Positions 26,907-36,117 of a stretch of DNA of 64,000 bases are shown piece after piece. A model generated the notes under the pieces. It was not told where the DNA came from. It made no database searches and saw only the letters and a program-made list of their open reading frames with translations. Position 1 is the stretch's first letter, and every line of letters begins with the position of its first letter. The position numbers and the translations under genes are program-made. Source of the DNA: Sunxiuqinia sp963677175 (GTDB taxonomy: Bacteria > Bacteroidota > Bacteroidia > Bacteroidales > Prolixibacteraceae); NCBI GenBank assembly GCA_963677175.2, contig CAXXES010000006.1, forward strand, positions 434,001 to 498,000, written 5' to 3'.

Positions 26907-28040
26907 TTAACTAATTATGATAAGGTTTCCTTTTATCTGATAGTTTATGCCGTAGGTCGTACGAAGCTCCTTCAATACATTTTCTATTGATGGATTTTTA
27001 CCGAAGTTGGCATTGAATACATCCTTCGATAATTTCTCATTCTTATTAATAAACTTGATATCGTATGCCCTCTCAAGAGTTTTCAAAATATCATCAAAGG
27101 TTCGGTTTCGGAAAATAAGCTCGCCTTTTACCCAAGAGGTGTAAGTTTGGGTTAGAACCGGATCTTCCGAAATCTTCAAGTTCGATTTATTAAAGCTGGC
27201 TTTGTGGCCGGGAGTTAAGAGCGTATTCCGGCTTAAGTCAAATTCTTCGGTCTTCGAATACAAGCAAACTGACCCTTCGACGAGAACGACTTCAGCGATC
27301 GTGTCTTCCGGATAAGATTGAATATTGAATTTTGTTCCAAGAACCCGCACTTTTAAATCATCTGATTTCACAATAAAAGGACGATGTGCATCTTTGGCAA
27401 CCTCCAGATAGGCTTCACCACTTATTGAAATCTGTCTTTCGTTCTGGTCTGCAAAATGAACAGGATATTCGACTGAAGATCCAGCATTGAGGTAGATTTG
27501 GGTTCCATCACTTAGTTTAAGATTAAATGTTGATCCATATGGAACAGTGAGGGTATTCAGTGCATCTTTCTCGCTGATGTTTCCTTTGCTATAGTTAAGC
27601 TCTTTTTCTTTTTGGGAAGCGATAAGTTTCCCGTCTGGGTCAAGAATATTGATTTCGCTGGATACGTCCAAGTTCAAAACTGTTCCATTATGCAGCTTGA
27701 GCATAACTGCATTTGTTGAGCTTTGCCCGTTATTCGAATTAGTTATGTAATAAAATACGGAGGCTGTAAGAACGAGCACCGTAATTGTGGCTGCAACGTA
27801 CCATCTCCTGTTTACTACACTTCGTCTTGGGTAAGCCGGTCTTGCTTCTTGTGCAATCAAGGTGTTAATCCGCTGGAGCAACTTTCTTCTGACTTGATCT
27901 TCCTTTAGAAGATCCCAGTCTTCAGTGTAGTTTTTCGTTTGTACACGCTCGCAGTAATCAAACAACAGCTTTTTTTCGCTTTCGGAGCAGGTTCCGAACT
28001 CGAATTTTTGAGCTAATTCTAAAAGTTCTTTTTGAGTCAT
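26907..28040 (-). CDS. FecR-family anti-sigma factor (locus A)
   Basis: 377 residues. Cytoplasmic N-terminal domain (1-85) expected to bind the sigma factor, one transmembrane helix at about 88-108 (WYVAATITVLVLTASVFYYI), then the periplasmic FecR domain with VPYGSTFNLKLSDGTQIYLNA, ISGEAYLEVAKDAHRPFIVK and VRVLGTKFNIQSY, the family's conserved block, and the C-terminal DUF4974-type domain (FDDILKTLERAYDIKFIN). It holds the ECF sigma factor until SusC's STN domain reports ligand. Encoded between the sigma factor and susC. The 28041-28297 gap before it shows no gene. Confidence 0.94.
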   Translation of the reverse strand: MTQKELLELAQKFEFGTCSESEKKLLFDYCERVQTKNYTEDWDLLKEDQVRRKLLQRINTLIAQEARPAYPRRSVVNRRWYVAATITVLVLTASVFYYITNSNNGQSSTNAVMLKLHNGTVLNLDVSSEINILDPDGKLIASQKEKELNYSKGNISEKDALNTLTVPYGSTFNLKLSDGTQIYLNAGSSVEYPVHFADQNERQISISGEAYLEVAKDAHRPFIVKSDDLKVRVLGTKFNIQSYPEDTIAEVVLVEGSVCLYSKTEEFDLSRNTLLTPGHKASFNKSNLKISEDPVLTQTYTSWVKGELIFRNRTFDDILKTLERAYDIKFINKNEKLSKDVFNANFGKNPSIENVLKELRTTYGINYQIKGNLIIIS

Positions 28041-28297
28041 AATGTCCTTGTTTCATCTTTAGGACATGCGTCCTCACAAATTCTCACATATAAAAACAGG
28101 CAAAAGACACAGATTAATCGTTATGTAATCGATAAGTTATCATTACGCAACAAAAGCGAACCCTTTGTAATTGTTCGTTAACGAGTACTCGTGAAAAAGA
28201 GAAATCGCAGGTTGAAATCGAAAGAGAACTTTGACAGGAGAAATAAAGAGAGGAATTAGACACAAAATGGCGGGAGGAAGATTATGCAGAAAAAAAA

Positions 28298-28867
28298 TTA
28301 AATAACGAGCATTAAAATACGAATATTGGACAGTGTGCTTCGGATATGCTTTAAGGCAATTGACAATTGATTTTCTACGGTACGATTTGATATCTGAAAG
28401 TGCTGGGCAATCTCTGCATTGGAATATCCCTTAAACCGGCTCATAAAAAAGATTTCCCAGCACCGGGCTGGCAATTCCTTTGCAGCTTCCTCAATTTCTG
28501 CTACCAGGTCCTGACAGTAAAGATTGCTCTCTCCCTCCGGGGCCAAAGCCAGATTTTCAATGATCTGTTCATCGAATTCAGTGAATCGCACCTTGCTCAG
28601 CATGGTAATGGAGTAATTCCGGACTGAGACAAACAGATAACTCTGTAAGTTGGATACTTTTAATGTTTTCCGGCTAGTCCATACTTTTGTAAAAACTTCA
28701 TGCAAGGCATCTTCAGCTAGTTCTTCTTTGTTCAGAATGTTGTTGGCATATACAAATAGCTTCTTCCAGTACTTATTGTACACATGATTAAACGCTAGCT
28801 GGTTCCCTTCTTTTATTAGTGAAAAAATCTGACTATCGGTCAGCCGATCAAACCCGTCCCGTTTCAA
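28298..28867 (-). CDS. ECF RNA polymerase sigma factor (locus A)
   Basis: 189 residues. Region 2 around LAFNHVYNKYWKKLFVYANN and ELAEDALHEVFTKVWTSR, region 4 around LPARCWEIFFMSRFKGYSNAEI and the recognition helix ISNRTVENQLSIALKHIR. This is the Bacteroidota ECF type coupled to FecR. The first codon in the frame is TTG (28865-28867) and no in-frame ATG occurs before residue 89, so TTG is the likely start. It should direct RNA polymerase to the promoter of the susC operon at 26726 once released by FecR. The end of the protein (ILMLVI) is hydrophobic, as often seen in this subgroup. Confidence 0.92.
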   Translation of the reverse strand: MKRDGFDRLTDSQIFSLIKEGNQLAFNHVYNKYWKKLFVYANNILNKEELAEDALHEVFTKVWTSRKTLKVSNLQSYLFVSVRNYSITMLSKVRFTEFDEQIIENLALAPEGESNLYCQDLVAEIEEAAKELPARCWEIFFMSRFKGYSNAEIAQHFQISNRTVENQLSIALKHIRSTLSNIRILMLVI

Positions 28868-29051
28868 AACATTTTTTTACAAATATAACATCATATGAAA
28901 AAGAACAGAGAACTGAAGAATTAAGTATTGATTACTTTTCAGCAACAAGAATATTAATAAGGAAATCTACCAAGCTTGCTAAAAGGTCTGTCCAAGTAGG
29001 TCATTGACAGTATCATCTCCAACAAAGACACTCAGAAGGGTGAACTGGTAT

Positions 29052-29207
29052 TCACCAAATAAGGAGCCGGAAAAGGCGGGGTTCAATTACAAATAGAAGT
29101 ACAAGTATGATTACCCCTGCTGCTGCAAATGGCAGCGGGGTAATAATAATGCCCGAAACACCGAGCAAGCTCACTGTAAGAAAGAAACAAACAAAAATTT
29201 CAATCAT
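29052..29207 (-). CDS. 51-residue hydrophobic membrane protein, last gene of locus B
   Basis: An ATG at 29205-29207, 17 bases after the stop of the phosphoesterase-GDPD gene, opens a 51-codon frame to a TGA at 29052. The product begins MIEIFVCFFLTVSLLGVSG, has a short ITPLPFAAA turn, a second hydrophobic segment GVIILVLLFVIE and a basic end PRLFRLLIW, i.e. two helices joined by a tight turn. Close spacing to the upstream gene and the clean membrane pattern support it; I recognise no family. The DNA contains an inverted repeat (29110-29144), probably incidental. The rest of the gap, 28868-29051, holds nothing I can support. Confidence 0.5.
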   Translation of the reverse strand: MIEIFVCFFLTVSLLGVSGIIITPLPFAAAGVIILVLLFVIEPRLFRLLIW

Positions 29208-29224
29208 TGCTAATCAAAATGCCC

Positions 29225-31462
29225 TTAGTAGCCCCGGGTTAGTTTCAGCACCCGGTCAGGATAATTACTGATGATACCATCGACCTTCCTATCCAGCATT
29301 CTTTGTATGGTATCTTCATCGTCCACGGTCCATGGGATAACTTTGATACCTGCTTTTTTGCAATTGTCCATAAGCTTTTGACTGACCAGCTTATAATATG
29401 GGCTGTAGACTTCCGGAACAAAATTCAGTTTACCCATGTTGCCCTCAAACCCATTAAGGTTTTCAACCAGGTAAACCAGCCGGGTTTTCGGATACTTTTC
29501 GTGTACATAATTCAGTGTCCGCGTGTCAAAGCATTGAACCAGCAAACGGTCGCCTAAGTTTTTAGAGAGCAATACCTTCATGGCTTCGTCGGTAAATGTT
29601 TTATAGTCAGGAACCTCCTTTCGCCTTTCGAGTTTCTTGTCCGATTTGATTTCAATATTGTAGTAAACCGGACTGAGACCATGAGTTTCCACATAATTTT
29701 CAACCGAATCAATCAAGGCCGAAAGCAAAGGGACATGGGTTGCCACCTTTTGTTGTTCAGGAAACTTTTTATATAGCTTGCTTCCGGTATCGTATTTTGA
29801 AATCTCGCTGTAAGTGAGGCGATAGAAAGGCAGCGTCCTTGCTACCTCATCAGTCAACTCGCTGCCATCGGGTTTAGTGGTGAAACCGGCATTGAAATGT
29901 GCATCGTGGGCCACAATCACCTGTTTGTCTTTGCTGACATGCAAATCCAACTCCAAGGTATTGGCTCCAAGCTTCAATCCGTTAAGCATCGATTCGATGG
30001 TGTTTTCCGGCATCAAGCCAGCCCCACCGCGGTGAGCTTCCACATCAACCGGGTGCAATTCGATTTCCTGCTCAAAACTATTTCCGAAACCGTCAGTGAC
30101 TTTAACCTTCACTGTTTTGGCTTTCAACGATGGATAAGCCGCAAAATAGAAATGCGACTTCACGCTTTGTTTGTAGCCTGGGACATTTTTATCGCTATTC
30201 TTATTACGGCTTTGCAGGTAGGCCAAATAATCCGGGGCATAAGCCGAAAATTGTTTCATTTCACCCCTTGCCTGGCCATCTTCAAACCACACGACCTTCC
30301 ATTGTGTATCCCAGTTCCAGATTTTTGCGACTACCGCATTCGCTTGGTTGACCACGCTACCTTTGTCGAACACCTCCAATTGGTAGTCCCGGTCTTTTCC
30401 AACCGACTTGTAAAACCAGCTCAATTGATCGGGCGTACCTTCAAAAACCTGATAGCCGTTTGGCGTTCCGTCGCGGCAGGTTTCGGCAGTCCACCAAGTG
30501 CCGCAAATTGCACCGATATTGTGTTCAATGACATTTGGCGCAACCTCAGAATTGGAATTCAGGTGCGTGTGGCCCGAAATAAAACTAAGCTTATAATCTT
30601 TGCAAAGATCCAACAATTGCTGCCCGCGTGGAATAGTTTTGTTTGCCTGGATATTTCTAAACGGCGCGTGCATCGCGAAAACCAATTCAGAACCTTTGGG
30701 TATGAATTGCAGGTAATTTCTCACCCATTCCAGTTGTTCGTCCGTCAAGTCTTCATCGTAACTTTTATTGCCTTTATAGACAATATCATCCAATACAATG
30801 TAATACTGTTTGCCCAGGTTGAAACCGTAATAGGTCGGTCCGAACTGTTGGCGGTAAACTTCGGCGCTGGCATAATCGTCGCTAAAATTCAGATCATGGT
30901 CGTGGTTGCCGATCACCGGATAAAAAGGGATTTTCAAACCCGCCATGGCTTGCTTAAAGTTGGCAAACAATTCCAGTTCGTCCCAGGCAATGTCGCCCAG
31001 GGCAATGCCAATGGTATTTATTTTTTTCTCGTTATACCCTGAAATGCAGGCTTGCAAATCGCTGACCGATTCCCGCTCAAAACGGGCAAACTGCTTCATG
31101 TTTTTGGTTTGCGGGTCGGCGGTGGCCAGCAACGCATAATTTTCAGTGTCGAAAGGAAGGTTCTCCAAATTGAAGGTAAAACTGGAAGAAGCCTCCTTCA
31201 ACGATTGATAAAACTGAGGCGAACCGCTGCCAAAAGGTGCAGAATAGCCAGAAGGGGTGAAAATATAAACAAAATCAGCGTTGTCGGAAACCTCGAACCG
31301 GAACGAACCTCCGGCATCGGTTTGTACAAAATGGGTCCCGTCGGTAACAACTACTCCCGACAACTTTTCGTTTCCTGATTTGATGAGCCCACTAACTTCA
31401 CGCGCCCAGAGCTGGCATTGAGCGCCAAGTATAACAACCGTAAAGAATAAGAATTTCAACAT
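29225..31462 (-). CDS. Secreted metallophosphoesterase fused to glycerophosphodiester phosphodiesterase
   Basis: 745 residues. Sec signal peptide (1-20). Residues 21-100 are the N-terminal beta domain of calcineurin-like phosphoesterases of Bacteroidota. The phosphoesterase core follows: ALGDIAWDE (Asp157), VIGNHDHD (Asn186, His187, Asp188), FAMHAPF, and ISGHTH (His298, His300), all metal ligands in place; its C-terminal domain runs to about 470. A complete GDPD domain starts at VEAHRGGAGLMPENT (His477), with LELDLH (Glu504, Asp506) and AHDAHF (His519), to the end. One protein can therefore release glycerol-3-phosphate from glycerophosphodiesters and possibly strip the phosphate. Locus B, 93 bases after the Tat-type phosphoesterase. 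Substrates inferred from domains only. Confidence 0.9.
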   Translation of the reverse strand: MLKFLFFTVVILGAQCQLWAREVSGLIKSGNEKLSGVVVTDGTHFVQTDAGGSFRFEVSDNADFVYIFTPSGYSAPFGSGSPQFYQSLKEASSSFTFNLENLPFDTENYALLATADPQTKNMKQFARFERESVSDLQACISGYNEKKINTIGIALGDIAWDELELFANFKQAMAGLKIPFYPVIGNHDHDLNFSDDYASAEVYRQQFGPTYYGFNLGKQYYIVLDDIVYKGNKSYDEDLTDEQLEWVRNYLQFIPKGSELVFAMHAPFRNIQANKTIPRGQQLLDLCKDYKLSFISGHTHLNSNSEVAPNVIEHNIGAICGTWWTAETCRDGTPNGYQVFEGTPDQLSWFYKSVGKDRDYQLEVFDKGSVVNQANAVVAKIWNWDTQWKVVWFEDGQARGEMKQFSAYAPDYLAYLQSRNKNSDKNVPGYKQSVKSHFYFAAYPSLKAKTVKVKVTDGFGNSFEQEIELHPVDVEAHRGGAGLMPENTIESMLNGLKLGANTLELDLHVSKDKQVIVAHDAHFNAGFTTKPDGSELTDEVARTLPFYRLTYSEISKYDTGSKLYKKFPEQQKVATHVPLLSALIDSVENYVETHGLSPVYYNIEIKSDKKLERRKEVPDYKTFTDEAMKVLLSKNLGDRLLVQCFDTRTLNYVHEKYPKTRLVYLVENLNGFEGNMGKLNFVPEVYSPYYKLVSQKLMDNCKKAGIKVIPWTVDDEDTIQRMLDRKVDGIISNYPDRVLKLTRGY

Positions 31463-31555
31463 TTTTCTGTTTTTTTTAAGTTGGAAAAATACAAACTTTA
31501 AATAGCTTAAAAGCCGGATTGTTGTTACTTTCCGATTAAAGTATTTTTCGGCTGT

Positions 31556-33271
31556 TTAGCTCATGGCATAAGTAAAGGCTTTTGGCCTGACCATATTCTC
31601 AGTATATACATTCCCAAAACGATCGGTTACAGTAATTTTCAGTGTCGAATCGGGAGCAGAAGCTGTCACCTTAAACAGGTGAGCTGTTTCAGTGGTCACA
31701 AATGCGCTGGTTGGCGTGGCTCCGACATTGAGCCGCTTCGCTTCGTACGAAATAATATGCAACGGATCGAGCGTTTTTATTCGGCTAACATCGAGGTGTT
31801 GTCCGTTCTCTTCCACTTCAATGTTCCACTGGCTGTCGTAGCCCCAAACGTTAATCATTATTTCATTCTCCGAATTCAGCTGAGCATACGGCCCGGCGTA
31901 TGCTGCCAATTTGCTATCGATGGAGTTGGGCACAAAAGCGGCTGCACTAATTTGAACAGTATTTAAATCATAAGAGCGGAATTGGTAATCTTTATCGTAG
32001 CCGATGCTTTTGTAATACCATTTTATGTTGCTGCCGTCCATTTCCCAAACACCGTAACCGCCGGGACTGCCATCGCGGCAAATATGGTTGTTGGCATAGC
32101 CATTTTTACCGGTCCACCACCAAGTGGCACAAACGGCTGCAGTGTTGTGTTCCATCAACGATTTCTCTTCTTCTACGGTATAGTTGATGTGCGTGTGTCC
32201 GCTCAGAACATGAACTTCGGAGAACCCTTCCAGACCGGCAATCAAATCGCTACCGTTGTTCAATGCAATGTTATTGGTTTGATCGCCATTGCTTTCTATC
32301 GACGGATTGCGATACAATGGCGTGTGCATGGCGATAACGATCGGCGTACTTTTGTCACTAATGGTGGCCAAATCCTTTTTCAGCCACGCCAACTGATCAG
32401 AAACGATCACATCGTTATAGTTCCGTTTGCCAACGGTTCCCTGTGATGCTCCTGTATTTAGATACTCCACATTGTCAAGGACAACGTAATGTATTTTGCC
32501 TAAATTGAAAGAATAGTAAGTTGGCCCAATGATCTTTCTGTATTTGCTTTCAGCCTGCCAGTCGTTTGCATAATACGGGTCGTTGTCGTGGTTCCCCATC
32601 ATGTTGAAAACCGGGCAATTCAGCTTGTTCATGTAAGGAACATAATCGCTTATGCCAAAATCGTTGGCGTACCAGTAGGTATCCCAGGTCATATCGCCAA
32701 GAGTTAGAACATAAACTTTGTTGCCGACAGCCAAATAATCATCAATTGTCGCATTCACATCAGGCAATACCTTGGTTAGAAATTGTTCCAGATCGTTGTT
32801 TCGATTGGCCAAATGCCAATCGGCCATTGGAATGACCACATGCTTGTTGTTTTCGGTCTGTACCAATGCGAAGTCTTTCTGCTCAACCACGCTGGCGCTG
32901 CTCAGTCGTTGAAAGAATTGTGGCGCATTTCCGATATTGGCAACTTCGTAATTTCCCGGCACAGATATAAAAACATAGCCTATTTTTTTAAGAGAAGGGA
33001 GATAGTATCTCCCTTCATTATCAGTAACAGTCACTTCGTAGCCATCGGAGACAACCACCCCCGAAATCGGAATCCCGTCGCAAGATACTATTCCTTTAAC
33101 AGTCATCCCATCAACATCGGGAAGGATATCATTTTCGTCTTCAGTATCTTCATTTATCGAATCATCATCGCCTTTGCAACTGCCAAACAAGAAGACAGGA
33201 CTGCTTAACCCGACCATTGTCGATAGGCTTAAACTGCCTGTCCTTATAAATTTTCTTCGCGTTTGTTTCAT
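31556..33271 (-). CDS. Calcineurin-like metallophosphoesterase, Tat-type lipoprotein
   Basis: 571 residues. The N-terminus has a twin-arginine motif (QTRRKFIRT) and then a lipobox (LFGSCKGD, Cys32), suggesting folded export by Tat followed by lipidation. Residues 55-135 are the N-terminal beta domain (VKGIVSCDGIPISGVVVSD), then the phosphoesterase core with TLGDMTWDT, MMGNHDNDP, IAMHTPLY and LSGHTHIN providing the two-metal site, and a C-terminal beta domain ending near residue 565. It is related to the first half of the fusion protein encoded downstream but lacks the GDPD part. Encoded 12 bases after the BACON lipoprotein. Substrate not known; a phosphomonoester or diester is expected. Confidence 0.9.
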   Translation of the reverse strand: MKQTRRKFIRTGSLSLSTMVGLSSPVFLFGSCKGDDDSINEDTEDENDILPDVDGMTVKGIVSCDGIPISGVVVSDGYEVTVTDNEGRYYLPSLKKIGYVFISVPGNYEVANIGNAPQFFQRLSSASVVEQKDFALVQTENNKHVVIPMADWHLANRNNDLEQFLTKVLPDVNATIDDYLAVGNKVYVLTLGDMTWDTYWYANDFGISDYVPYMNKLNCPVFNMMGNHDNDPYYANDWQAESKYRKIIGPTYYSFNLGKIHYVVLDNVEYLNTGASQGTVGKRNYNDVIVSDQLAWLKKDLATISDKSTPIVIAMHTPLYRNPSIESNGDQTNNIALNNGSDLIAGLEGFSEVHVLSGHTHINYTVEEEKSLMEHNTAAVCATWWWTGKNGYANNHICRDGSPGGYGVWEMDGSNIKWYYKSIGYDKDYQFRSYDLNTVQISAAAFVPNSIDSKLAAYAGPYAQLNSENEIMINVWGYDSQWNIEVEENGQHLDVSRIKTLDPLHIISYEAKRLNVGATPTSAFVTTETAHLFKVTASAPDSTLKITVTDRFGNVYTENMVRPKAFTYAMS

Positions 33272-33283
33272 TTAAACAAGTTC

Positions 33284-34510
33284 CTATTCTAGTATTTTAA
33301 TTTTAATGTCATCAAGAAAAATACGGTTTTTCCCCTTGCCCACACCCTTCAGGTAATAATCGCCTCCCAGGAATTTGATGTGGGTTTCCGATGTAGCTCC
33401 TGTGATGGTGAATGTACGTTCGGCGGACGGATCAGCCCAGATGGAGGTACAATCCGGGTCAGTGTCGTAATTGGGCCAGTTGTCTATGGTAAAGGCATCC
33501 GCACTTAGCGTTCCTGGTCCAATCAAGCTAATATTGAGTGTATTGTTATCCTGTGTTCCGGCTGCCGTCATGTAGGGCACCGCTTTAAAAGTCACGTTGA
33601 GGTTCACTGTTCCGTTGAAGCTCAACTGTGGCGTAATCAGGTCGCCGCCGTAGCCGGTTTTTCCCAGTTTCACAAAACCCTGACGGGCATAGACAAGAGG
33701 AGTGCCACCACTGCCGTCGGTCGTATTCGTAGAGCTTGTCCAGCCATGGTTTTGTTCTTCTGAAGTCCATACATCATAACGAGTTTCACCGGTTGTGGTA
33801 TAGAAAACAGCGCTTCCGTAGGCAAGCCAACTGAAGTTTTCGTTCAGCAGTACTGAGCCCGGCGCCTGAGTCAATGTGATGGATTGTGAAACATCAGGAT
33901 ATTCAACTGCAGTAATCGTCAATACTGCCGATCGTGCAGCACTGTTGTTTACGGTGGCCAACAGGACAATCTGACTAGCGCCGACCGATACCTCAGAGAG
34001 CCAGTCTGCCTGTTCAAGCGAATACGTCCAATTGGTATTGGCGGTAACGCTGATGGTTGCTTGCCCGCCGTCGGCCAAAATGGTGATACCAGCATCCATG
34101 TCCTTGATGGTGATATAAGGAACACTTGACGCCTGCTCGACCGGGAAAATGCTTTGCTGAGTGCCATCGACCAAAATGGCATAGTTTACTGTACGGGTTT
34201 CGAAGGAACTATTGGCGGCAATTTCGAAGCTAAAAATCCCGTCATCTTCACCTTCGCCGGGTAACGCGCGCACCCAGTCGGCTTCTTCCTGTTCAACAAT
34301 TTGCCAAGAGCGGTTGGAGCGAACCACATAACTTTGGGTTGTGGAGGACGCACTGACCGACAAGCCTGCCGGATCTCCTTCAATATTGAAATAAGCAGTT
34401 TCAGTATCTTGCTCGTCGTCCTGGCACGAAGACAGGAAATTGCAGAAAATAAAAAGCGTAACGACGAATTTCAGTCCGCTGAATTGTAGCCTTGTATGAT
34501 TTGTTTTCAT
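33284..34510 (-). CDS. BACON-domain surface lipoprotein with a C-terminal jelly-roll-like domain
   Basis: 408 residues. Lipobox FLSSCQDD (Cys29). Two BACON-type domains follow, at about 45-128 (RSNRSWQIVEQEEADWVRAL) and 135-215 (TANTNWTYSLEQADWL), each with the typical N/S-W and D-W-x positions. From about 220 a beta-rich domain begins with LLNENFSWLAYGS and ends FLDDIKIKILE, the pattern of choice-of-anchor or DUF5017-like modules. BACON domains are spacers or ligand-binding modules in Bacteroidota surface proteins. In locus B the gene follows SusD, the position of a surface binding protein. Ligand unknown. Confidence 0.85.
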   Translation of the reverse strand: MKTNHTRLQFSGLKFVVTLFIFCNFLSSCQDDEQDTETAYFNIEGDPAGLSVSASSTTQSYVVRSNRSWQIVEQEEADWVRALPGEGEDDGIFSFEIAANSSFETRTVNYAILVDGTQQSIFPVEQASSVPYITIKDMDAGITILADGGQATISVTANTNWTYSLEQADWLSEVSVGASQIVLLATVNNSAARSAVLTITAVEYPDVSQSITLTQAPGSVLLNENFSWLAYGSAVFYTTTGETRYDVWTSEEQNHGWTSSTNTTDGSGGTPLVYARQGFVKLGKTGYGGDLITPQLSFNGTVNLNVTFKAVPYMTAAGTQDNNTLNISLIGPGTLSADAFTIDNWPNYDTDPDCTSIWADPSAERTFTITGATSETHIKFLGGDYYLKGVGKGKNRIFLDDIKIKILE

Positions 34511-34536
34511 AATATACTAATCGTGTTGTGTTAATC

Positions 34537-36087
34537 TTAATTGATGGCTTGTTTACTCCACCAAACGGGAGTTTGCATATCGTTATCTCCGCCCATGTTT
34601 TCAAGCGCCTCATTGGCATTGTCGCTGTTGGTGGCCATGGTCACGCTCGGATAGGCAAAACGGGTGGGCAAAATGTGGTCGTTCAGTGTTCCGGCTCCAA
34701 TGATTAGCTCTGGATAGCCAGTACGGCGGTACTCGTGCCATGCTTCTATGCCGATCCAGAATAAGGCAACATATTTTTGATTGGCAATGAGCTCTTCCAA
34801 TTTAGCCTGACTGGCATTTGTGTCAAATTGAACACCCTGGAATTGCAAAAAATCTGCTATCTCCAAGTCCGTAATGGAAATCGCACTTGAGTTGAAGATG
34901 CCCAAATCAGACCATTTTTGCATGCTTACTGTGATACCGGCTTCGTAATAGCTTTTTGCAGCAGCGTTTCCTCCTGTAATTATGCCTTTCAGTGCAGCTT
35001 CGGCTAAAATAAACTCAACTTCAGCGTAGTCCATAAAAGTATAAGCTGCATTCTCGCGACAAAAAACCTCGAAATTAAGAAGGGATGCGCCAGAATTGGA
35101 GCTGGTCGTTTCCTCTATTGTTCCACCGGCAACAGCTCCTTTCCATGTATTGCCTGAGTTGTTGGTTTTACCGATAATCGGCAACCGAGGATCAACCAAT
35201 GTTTGGTTAGCGTCATTGGTGAGTACCATCATTTTAATGGTTTGTTCGGCCAAGTGACGGCCTGATTTGGTGAAATTACTCTCGGTAGTTGATCCGAAGT
35301 AATTCACATAGGGTGACTCGCCTGAAAAACTGACCGTTGCGTTGTCGGCATTCGATACGAAAATCGGGTACTGCGAGGGATCATTGACAATAGTCTGGAT
35401 CTTTGCCGCCGAGCTCATTTCGCTTCGTCCGCTCACCCGCATCAGCAAACGCAAGTACAGCGAATTGCTAAATTTTTGCCACTGGGAAATATCGCCCCCG
35501 TACATTTTATCGCGTGTTGCATCCGACAAATCTTGCGCTCCGGCATATAAAGTATTAGCAGTTTCCAGTTCTGCAAACATTTGTTTGTACACTTCTTTTT
35601 GTGAATCGAATTTGGGTTTGGTGTTCCCGGTACTTCGTGCCTGAAAAGCTTCCGAATAGGGAATATCACCAAAAATGTCGGTTTGGTTGGAAAGATAGAA
35701 AACCTTCCAGGTCAAGGCAATGGCTTTCAGCGCTGCATTGTCTTCATGTTCTGCCAATTCGTACATGTGCAACGAGTTGTTGGCATAGTCGGCATTAAAA
35801 TTCCACCAGTTGCTAAAATTCCCGTCGCTGATAAAGTAGCGGTGTTCTTCGCGTGTTGTCCCGCCCGAAAAAACGGTGAATTGCACGAGTTCGTTGTTCC
35901 AGAACCAGGTTCGGTTGAGCCATTGGTTAGCACCATCATACAAAATCGGTTCGAACACACCGATGGCTTGAATTTGGCCAACCGTCAGCTGGTTCGGGTT
36001 GGTGTTGATATCTTCAAAGGAGGAGGTGCATGCATGGAAAAGCACCGCCGCAAGCAGGATTGTCAAAATGAATTTGATTGTTTTCAT
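34537..36087 (-). CDS. SusD-like (SusD_2) outer-membrane lipoprotein (locus B)
   Basis: 516 residues from the ATG at 36087; an upstream in-frame ATG at 36105 would add six residues before the signal peptide, so I prefer the internal one. Lipobox LFHACTSSFEDINTNPNQ (Cys near 20) matches the SusD_2 group, whose members start with this ...FEDINTNPN pattern. Helical repeats follow (LKAIALTWKVFYLSNQTDIFG, DIPYSEAFQ, FSNSLYLRLLMRVSG) and the family's late block FWIGIEAWHEYRRTGYPEL. Same role as other SusD proteins: surface lid and ligand capture for the SusC encoded 30 bases upstream. Intact. Confidence 0.93.
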   Translation of the reverse strand: MKTIKFILTILLAAVLFHACTSSFEDINTNPNQLTVGQIQAIGVFEPILYDGANQWLNRTWFWNNELVQFTVFSGGTTREEHRYFISDGNFSNWWNFNADYANNSLHMYELAEHEDNAALKAIALTWKVFYLSNQTDIFGDIPYSEAFQARSTGNTKPKFDSQKEVYKQMFAELETANTLYAGAQDLSDATRDKMYGGDISQWQKFSNSLYLRLLMRVSGRSEMSSAAKIQTIVNDPSQYPIFVSNADNATVSFSGESPYVNYFGSTTESNFTKSGRHLAEQTIKMMVLTNDANQTLVDPRLPIIGKTNNSGNTWKGAVAGGTIEETTSSNSGASLLNFEVFCRENAAYTFMDYAEVEFILAEAALKGIITGGNAAAKSYYEAGITVSMQKWSDLGIFNSSAISITDLEIADFLQFQGVQFDTNASQAKLEELIANQKYVALFWIGIEAWHEYRRTGYPELIIGAGTLNDHILPTRFAYPSVTMATNSDNANEALENMGGDNDMQTPVWWSKQAIN

Positions 36088-36117
36088 CGAATAAATATTT
36101 TGCATTAACAGGTTTGT

